Below, piece after piece: positions 54,204 through 58,250 of a stretch of 58,250 nt of DNA; within the stretch, counting starts at the first letter, position 1, and each line of letters starts with the position of its first letter. Location of the stretch: NCBI GenBank assembly GCA_027490985.1, contig JAIXXC010000228.1, forward strand, positions 1 through 58,250, given 5' to 3'. The translations under genes and the position numbers were made by a program. Under the pieces are notes generated by a model that saw nothing but the letters and a program-made list of their open reading frames with translations, was not told the origin of the DNA and did not search any database. This DNA is from Verrucomicrobiales bacterium. GTDB lineage: Bacteria; Verrucomicrobiota; Verrucomicrobiia; Limisphaerales; UBA9464.

Positions 54204-55589
54204 ATGTTTGAAAAGATCCTGATCGCCAACCGCGGTGAAATCGCCATGCGCATCATCCGCGCCTGCCGCGAGATGAACATCAAGACGGTGGCCGTGTACT
54301 CCAAGGCGGATGCCAACTCGATGCACGTCCAGGTCGCCGACGAGGCGATCTGCATCGGAGACGGCCCTTCCACCGACAGTTACCTGCGGATCGACCGCCT
54401 CATCTCGGCCGCCGAGATCACCGACGTCGACGCCATCCATCCGGGTTACGGATTTCTCAGCGAAAACGCCCACTTCGCCGACGTCTGCGAGAGCTGCAAC
54501 ATCCGCTTCATCGGGCCCCGTTCGGCCGCCATGAACGCGTTGCACGACAAGTCCAGCAGCCGCGATCTGGCCAAGCGGGCCAAGGTGCCCACGCCCCCGG
54601 GTTCCGACGGATTGGTCGAGACCGAGCAGGAGGCCCTCACGGTGGCCAAGCGCATCGGTTATCCGGTGATGATCAAGGCCATCGCCGGCGGCGGTGGCCG
54701 CGGCATGCGGGCCGCCCACAACGACATCTCGCTGGTCAAGGGCTACCACACCGCACGCACCGAGGCCGAGAAGGCCTTCGGCAATTCGGGCGTGTACATC
54801 GAGAAGTTCATCGAGAACCCGCACCACATCGAGTTCCAGATCCTCGGCGACACCCGCGGCAACATCATCCATCTGGGCGAGCGCGACTGCTCCATCCAGC
54901 GCCGCAACCAGAAGGTCATCGAAGAGACCCCCTCGCCGCTGCTGGATCGCAAAGACCTCAAGGATCTCCGCAAGAAGATGGGCAAGGCGGCCCTGGCCAT
55001 CGCCGAGATGGCCGGCTATTCGAATGCCGGCACCGTGGAATTCATCGCCGACGACACAGGCAATTTCTACTTCCTCGAGGTCAACAAGCGCATCCAGGTC
55101 GAACACCCCATCACCGAAGAGGTCACGGGTGTCGATCTGGTCAAACAGCAGATCCTCATCGCGGCCGGTGAAAAGCTGACCATCAGCCAGAGTGACGTGA
55201 CCCTCAAAGGCCACGCCATCGAATGCCGGATCAACGCCGAGGATCCCTTCAACGATTTCCGCCCGAGCCCGGGCCGCATCGAGATGTATTACCCCCCGGG
55301 AGGCCCGGGCATCCGTCTCGATTCGCACGCCTACGCGGGCTACACCATCCCGCCCTACTACGACTCGATGATCGGCAAGCTCATCGCCGTGGGCAAGGAC
55401 CGTACCGACGCCCTCAACAAGATGGCCCGTGCGCTGAGCGAGTTCATGGTGACCGGCGTCAAGACCACCATTCCGTTCGAGCTGGCCATCCTGCAGGATC
55501 CCGACTTCCGTCGGGGTCACTACACGACCAACTTCGTGGAGCGGTTCTTGGGCGGGGCCCGCCGCGAACTGATCCAGGACAAGGCCTGA
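54204..55589 (+). CDS. accC: Biotin carboxylase subunit of acetyl-CoA carboxylase
   Basis: A 461-aa ATP-grasp enzyme that carboxylates biotin on AccB. It opens [33 protein letters not shown], with [15 protein letters not shown]-type text ([14 protein letters not shown]), the glycine-rich ATP loop [32 protein letters not shown] and the catalytic [15 protein letters not shown]. The last usually reads EMNTRIQVEHPVTE; here K replaces T, which leaves the Glu, Asn and Arg ligands intact. The C-terminal part FDSMIGKLI and GVKTTI is standard (here [12 protein letters not shown]). The track start lies inside accB. Confidence 0.96.
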   Translation: MFEKILIANRGEIAMRIIRACREMNIKTVAVYSKADANSMHVQVADEAICIGDGPSTDSYLRIDRLISAAEITDVDAIHPGYGFLSENAHFADVCESCNIRFIGPRSAAMNALHDKSSSRDLAKRAKVPTPPGSDGLVETEQEALTVAKRIGYPVMIKAIAGGGGRGMRAAHNDISLVKGYHTARTEAEKAFGNSGVYIEKFIENPHHIEFQILGDTRGNIIHLGERDCSIQRRNQKVIEETPSPLLDRKDLKDLRKKMGKAALAIAEMAGYSNAGTVEFIADDTGNFYFLEVNKRIQVEHPITEEVTGVDLVKQQILIAAGEKLTISQSDVTLKGHAIECRINAEDPFNDFRPSPGRIEMYYPPGGPGIRLDSHAYAGYTIPPYYDSMIGKLIAVGKDRTDALNKMARALSEFMVTGVKTTIPFELAILQDPDFRRGHYTTNFVERFLGGARRELIQDKA

Positions 55590-55627
55590 GCCTCCGGTCC
55601 GGGTTTCATCGACGGACGGAAAATGGA

Positions 55628-55645
55628 CGGGCGAAAATTCGCCCG
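55628..55645 (+). terminator. Hairpin after accC
   Basis: A 7-bp stem (cgggcga / tcgcccg) with a 4-base aaat loop lies 38 bases after accC. It lacks a T-run, so termination efficiency is doubtful. Confidence 0.35.
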
Positions 55646-55696
55646 CCACCTCAATCACTGCTTGGTCTTGCGGAGGCGGTTGGCTAAACCACGGGG

Positions 55697-57214
55697 GTGT
55701 CTTCCGCCCACCCTTCGACCGCAACGCCCCACGGATCGGCAGACCGATTCCCGCCGCAGATCAAGTACATCATCAGCAACGAGGCCTGCGAGCGGTTCAG
55801 TTTCTACGGGATGCGCAGCATCCTGACCCTGTACATCGCCAAGCATCTGGGTCAGGGATCGTCGAAAGCCTCGGAGATCGTCCACCTCTTCGTCTTCGGC
55901 GTGTACTTCATGCCCCTCTTCGGAGCCTGGCTGTCGGACCGGGTCCTGGGACGCTACAAGACCATCCTCTTCATCTCCCTCTTCTACTGCCTCGGACACG
56001 GGGTGCTGGCCCTGGCCGATCTGGTCCAGACCCAGGAGAGCAAACTCTGGCTTCTCTACGCCGGACTGGCGCTGATCTCCTTCGGCGGCGGCGGCATCAA
56101 ACCCTGCGTCTCGGCCTTCGTCGGCGACCAGTTCCATGCCGGCCAGGGACACCTGCTCCAACGGGCCTACGGGCTGTTCTACTGGAGCATCAACTTCGGC
56201 TCCTTCTTCTCGTTCCTGGTGATCCCGCGGGTGGCCAAGGACTACGGCTACGGATGGGCGTTCGGTGTCCCGGGCATCTTCATGGGCTTGGCCACACTCT
56301 TGTTCTGGTTGGGCCGCAAACACTACCAGCACGTGCCCCCGGCGGGCCCCCAAGGCGGCAGCTTCTGGGAGATGCTCTGGTATGCCCTGACCCATCCGGC
56401 CGCACGGAGGCAGGGAGCCGGTTTCTGGAGCGCCTGCGAGCACCGCTTCTCGTTTGAACAGGTCCATGCCGCCAAAGCCGCGACCAAGGTGGCGATGGTG
56501 TTCGCACTGATCCCCTTCTTCTGGGCGCTTTGGGACCAGAACAGCACCACCTGGGTGCTCCAGGGCGACAAGATGACGCCCTATCTGTTCAGCGAGGGCA
56601 CCTTGAACTTCCCGATCGTGGGCGCGGTGCTGCGGTTCATCATCGGCGACCGCATCGGCGCCGAGCAGATGCAGTCGATGAACGCCCTGCTGGTGATGAT
56701 CATGGTCCCGATCTTCACCTACATCCTGTTCCCGGTGACCGAGAAGTCGGGCCTCCGCGTGACGACCTTGCGGCGCATGGGGGCGGGCCTGTTCCTCACG
56801 GCCATCTCGTTCCTGATGGTGTCGGTGATCGATCAACGGGTGGCCGGTGGCGAGAAGCTCAGCGTGCTGTGGCAGACGCTGCCGTACATCGTGCTGACCG
56901 CGGGCGAAGTGCTCGTCTCCAACACCGGTCTCGAGTTCGCCTTCCGGGAGGCCCCCGCCTCCATGCGCAGCACGATGATGAGCTTCTGGCTGCTGACCAC
57001 CGCCCTGGGCAACCTGGCCATCGCCAAGGTCTTCGGCCTGAACGTCAAGGAACGCCTGGCCGACGGCACCGAGGTGCTGCATGTCTCCGGTCCGGCCTTC
57101 TTCAACCTGTGCGCCGCGATGCTGTGTGTGGTGGCCGTGGGCTTCGTGTTCGTGGCCTTGCGCTACCAATACCGGGATTCGGCCAAACCCGGTTCGGCCC
57201 CGGCGTCGCGTTGA
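55697..57214 (+). CDS. POT/PTR2-family peptide transporter
   Basis: A 505-aa proton-coupled oligopeptide transporter with 12-14 helices. Family marks are the proton-coupling motif NEACERFSFYGMRSIL (ExxERFxxYG) in helix 1, PTR2 signature LISFGGGGIKPCVSAFVGDQF in helices 4-5, and FYWSINFGSFFSFLVIP. A helical insert separates the two halves. Start is GTG at 55697, with a short polar N-terminus. Substrates are usually di- or tripeptides but some relatives move nitrate or other compounds. It is not linked to a peptidase gene. Confidence 0.93.
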   Translation: MSSAHPSTATPHGSADRFPPQIKYIISNEACERFSFYGMRSILTLYIAKHLGQGSSKASEIVHLFVFGVYFMPLFGAWLSDRVLGRYKTILFISLFYCLGHGVLALADLVQTQESKLWLLYAGLALISFGGGGIKPCVSAFVGDQFHAGQGHLLQRAYGLFYWSINFGSFFSFLVIPRVAKDYGYGWAFGVPGIFMGLATLLFWLGRKHYQHVPPAGPQGGSFWEMLWYALTHPAARRQGAGFWSACEHRFSFEQVHAAKAATKVAMVFALIPFFWALWDQNSTTWVLQGDKMTPYLFSEGTLNFPIVGAVLRFIIGDRIGAEQMQSMNALLVMIMVPIFTYILFPVTEKSGLRVTTLRRMGAGLFLTAISFLMVSVIDQRVAGGEKLSVLWQTLPYIVLTAGEVLVSNTGLEFAFREAPASMRSTMMSFWLLTTALGNLAIAKVFGLNVKERLADGTEVLHVSGPAFFNLCAAMLCVVAVGFVFVALRYQYRDSAKPGSAPASR

Positions 57215-57289
57215 ACCCGCCGCATTGAATTGGACACCGATCCGATCCATCGTTACCCGACGACAACGGAACCCCCTCGAACCACTGCC

Positions 57290-57979
57290 ATGTATTACAT
57301 CCAAGGCGCCGACCAGAAGGAATACGGACCGGTTTCAGCAGACCAACTCCGCCAATGGATCTCCGAGAACCGGCTCAATCGGTTTTCGCCCGCCCGGGCC
57401 GAGGGCGACTCGCTGTGGAAGACCCTGGGTGATTTCCCGGAGTTCGCCGAGGCGCTGGGGGTCTCGACCCCGCCTCAGCAGACGTCACCGGCCTTCAGTC
57501 CCGGCGTTTCGCCCCAACCCGATCCGGTGTATGGCTCCGGTTTCCGGTCGTCCACGCCCGGCATTTCCGAGTCGATCGTGGACAGCAAGCTCAAGGCGCC
57601 CGCCATCGGCATTCTCGTCACCGGGGTCCTCGGGACCGGCATCTCCCTGTATGGGGTCCTCGCCGGGTTGGCCGGGTCCGGAAACAAGACCGAGATCCCT
57701 CCGGGCATGCCCCCGGAAGCGGAACGGTTCCTAAAGACCTACGTCAGCACCCTGGAAGCCTTCAGTGTGCCCCTCAACCTGCTGGCCCTGATCCTTGGGG
57801 TGCTCACGCTCTTGGCCGGAATCAAGATGCTCCAGCGGCGTTCCTACGGTCTGGTGATGACCGGCGTCATCCTCGGAATGCTCCCGTGCTTGAGCCCTTG
57901 CTGCTGCACGGGGCTACCGTTCGGCATCTGGGCCCTGGTGGTGCTCAGCAATCCGGAAGTGCGGGATTCCTTCCGCTGA
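57290..57979 (+). CDS. GYF_2 (DUF4339)-domain membrane protein
   Basis: A 229-aa protein starting MYYIQGADQKEYGPVSADQLRQWI; the track start is 20 codons upstream. The N-terminal 60 residues form a GYF_2/DUF4339 domain (Y-Y-I-x-x-x-D-x-x-x-Y-G-P-V-S-x-x-Q-L-x-x-W). A Pro/Ser-rich linker follows, and then three or four membrane helices (AIGILVTGVLGTGISLYGVLAGL, LNLLALILGVLTLLAGIKML, GLVMTGVILGMLPCLSPCCCTGLPFGIWALVVL). Such proteins are common and of unknown function. The cysteine cluster PCCC in the last helix is unusual. It precedes a likely DUF2752 protein. Confidence 0.8.
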   Translation: MYYIQGADQKEYGPVSADQLRQWISENRLNRFSPARAEGDSLWKTLGDFPEFAEALGVSTPPQQTSPAFSPGVSPQPDPVYGSGFRSSTPGISESIVDSKLKAPAIGILVTGVLGTGISLYGVLAGLAGSGNKTEIPPGMPPEAERFLKTYVSTLEAFSVPLNLLALILGVLTLLAGIKMLQRRSYGLVMTGVILGMLPCLSPCCCTGLPFGIWALVVLSNPEVRDSFR

Positions 57980-58021
57980 GCCGGTCTTCGGACGCGGAGC
58001 CCCACCGGTGGACCTCCCTCG

Positions 58022-58041
58022 GTTGACCTCCGTTGACCTCC
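58022..58041. repeat. 10-bp tandem repeat, two copies
   Basis: gttgacctcc occurs twice in tandem just before the last gene, with a related ggtggacctcc upstream. Probably slippage; each copy also contains a TTGACC. Confidence 0.55.
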
Positions 58042-58058
58042 GGATCCTCCCTACCCCG

Positions 58059-58250
58059 ATGACAACTCCCCCTGTGCTGCCCCCGGAGTCGACGCCGAAC
58101 CGGGCAAGCGACTCCAGCGCGGGGTCGGTCACAACCCACCCGCTTCAGGTCGCCGCGGCGGCCGGTGCGGTGGGCGGGGCTGTGATCGTGGCCGCGGCGT
58201 TGCTCTGGTTGCTCTGGCGCTTCGAACCTCAGGGTCAGGTCTTTTTCCCG
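58059..58250 (+). CDS. Partial membrane protein, probable DUF2752 (cut by window end)
   Basis: The ORF begins MTTPPVLPPEST and runs off the end of the window after 64 codons. A Thr/Ser/Pro-rich head is followed by a membrane helix (AVGGAVIVAAALLWLLWRFEP) and then QGQVFFP, where the sequence stops. In DUF2752 proteins a helix of this kind is followed by a P-rich CPGCG motif, and these genes commonly follow GYF_2 or TM2-type genes. The identity is therefore an inference from layout, not from the missing signature. Confidence 0.5.
   Translation, partial: MTTPPVLPPESTPNRASDSSAGSVTTHPLQVAAAAGAVGGAVIVAAALLWLLWRFEPQGQVFFP

Overview
The window is GC-rich bacterial chromosome from a Gram-negative organism, most likely a member of the Verrucomicrobiota (PVC superphylum). 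Three things point there. (1) The lipopolysaccharide genes waaF, an lpxL-like acyltransferase, kdsC, lptC-like, lptA, lptB, hldA/rfaE1 and gmhB show an outer membrane with heptose/Kdo-type LPS. (2) Protein types abundant in this phylum are present: a pseudopilin-like protein with a C-terminal H-X9-DG motif, FG-GAP/ASPIC-UnbV (CRTAC1) giants, DUF1080 proteins, PQQ-type sugar dehydrogenases and a CocE/NonD hydrolase. (3) An OFA-family MFS transporter is followed by its tiny partner protein. The phylum assignment is inference; no 16S gene is present. Coding density is high, Shine-Dalgarno sequences are weak or absent before most genes, and I saw no tRNA, rRNA, CRISPR array, insertion sequence or phage gene.

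Layout. 0-9 kb: pseudopilin, DMT transporter, exported nuclease/phosphatase-fold enzyme, an 868-aa TPR protein, a FIST sensor protein and thrS. 9-21.4 kb: a Rep/UvrD-type helicase, then a cell-envelope block (lpxL-like and waaF overlapping by ATGA, a 1231-aa FG-GAP protein, kdsC, lptC-like, lptA, lptB, hprK and a small potassium-channel-like membrane protein). 21-27.4 kb: metabolic genes (GlcD-like oxidase, DUF1080, outer-membrane MetA-type protein, aroC, sugar dehydrogenase). 27.4-32.8 kb: the str/S10 ribosomal operon rpsL-rpsG-(terminator)-fusA-rpsJ-rplC-rplD-rplW, which lacks tuf and stops at a strong terminator after rplW instead of continuing into rplB. 32.8-38.8 kb: rarA, an S4-domain protein, an orphan ribbon-helix-helix protein, hldA, gmhB, apaG and miaB. 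38.8-46.5 kb: a minus-strand dedA-glcD-sirB1-like operon, a DUF485 protein, a LOG-family protein, a CocE hydrolase, a three-copy palindromic repeat cluster and an OFA MFS transporter with its small subunit. 46.5-58.25 kb: sugar dehydrogenase, cupredoxin, ribF, DUF1080, coiled-coil protein, ubiE/menG, aroQ, accB, accC, POT-family peptide transporter, a GYF_2 membrane protein and a truncated probable DUF2752 protein.

How the genes fit together. Heptose synthesis (hldA, gmhB), Kdo synthesis (kdsC), lipid A acylation and heptosyl transfer feed the Lpt bridge (lptC-like, lptA, lptB). aroQ and aroC are two shikimate steps, accBC starts fatty acid synthesis and ubiE/menG finishes quinone synthesis. 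The exported hydrolases and sugar dehydrogenases fit a saccharide-degrading lifestyle. The items I consider most worth a second look are the 55-aa MFS small subunit missed by the ORF track, the S10 operon break, a sulfocyanin-like protein whose axial copper ligand appears to be His, a channel-like protein with GGMGP in the filter position, kdsC-lpt-hprK synteny without rpoN, and the repeat cluster at 44.74-44.90 kb. I did not find a clearly new multi-gene system.
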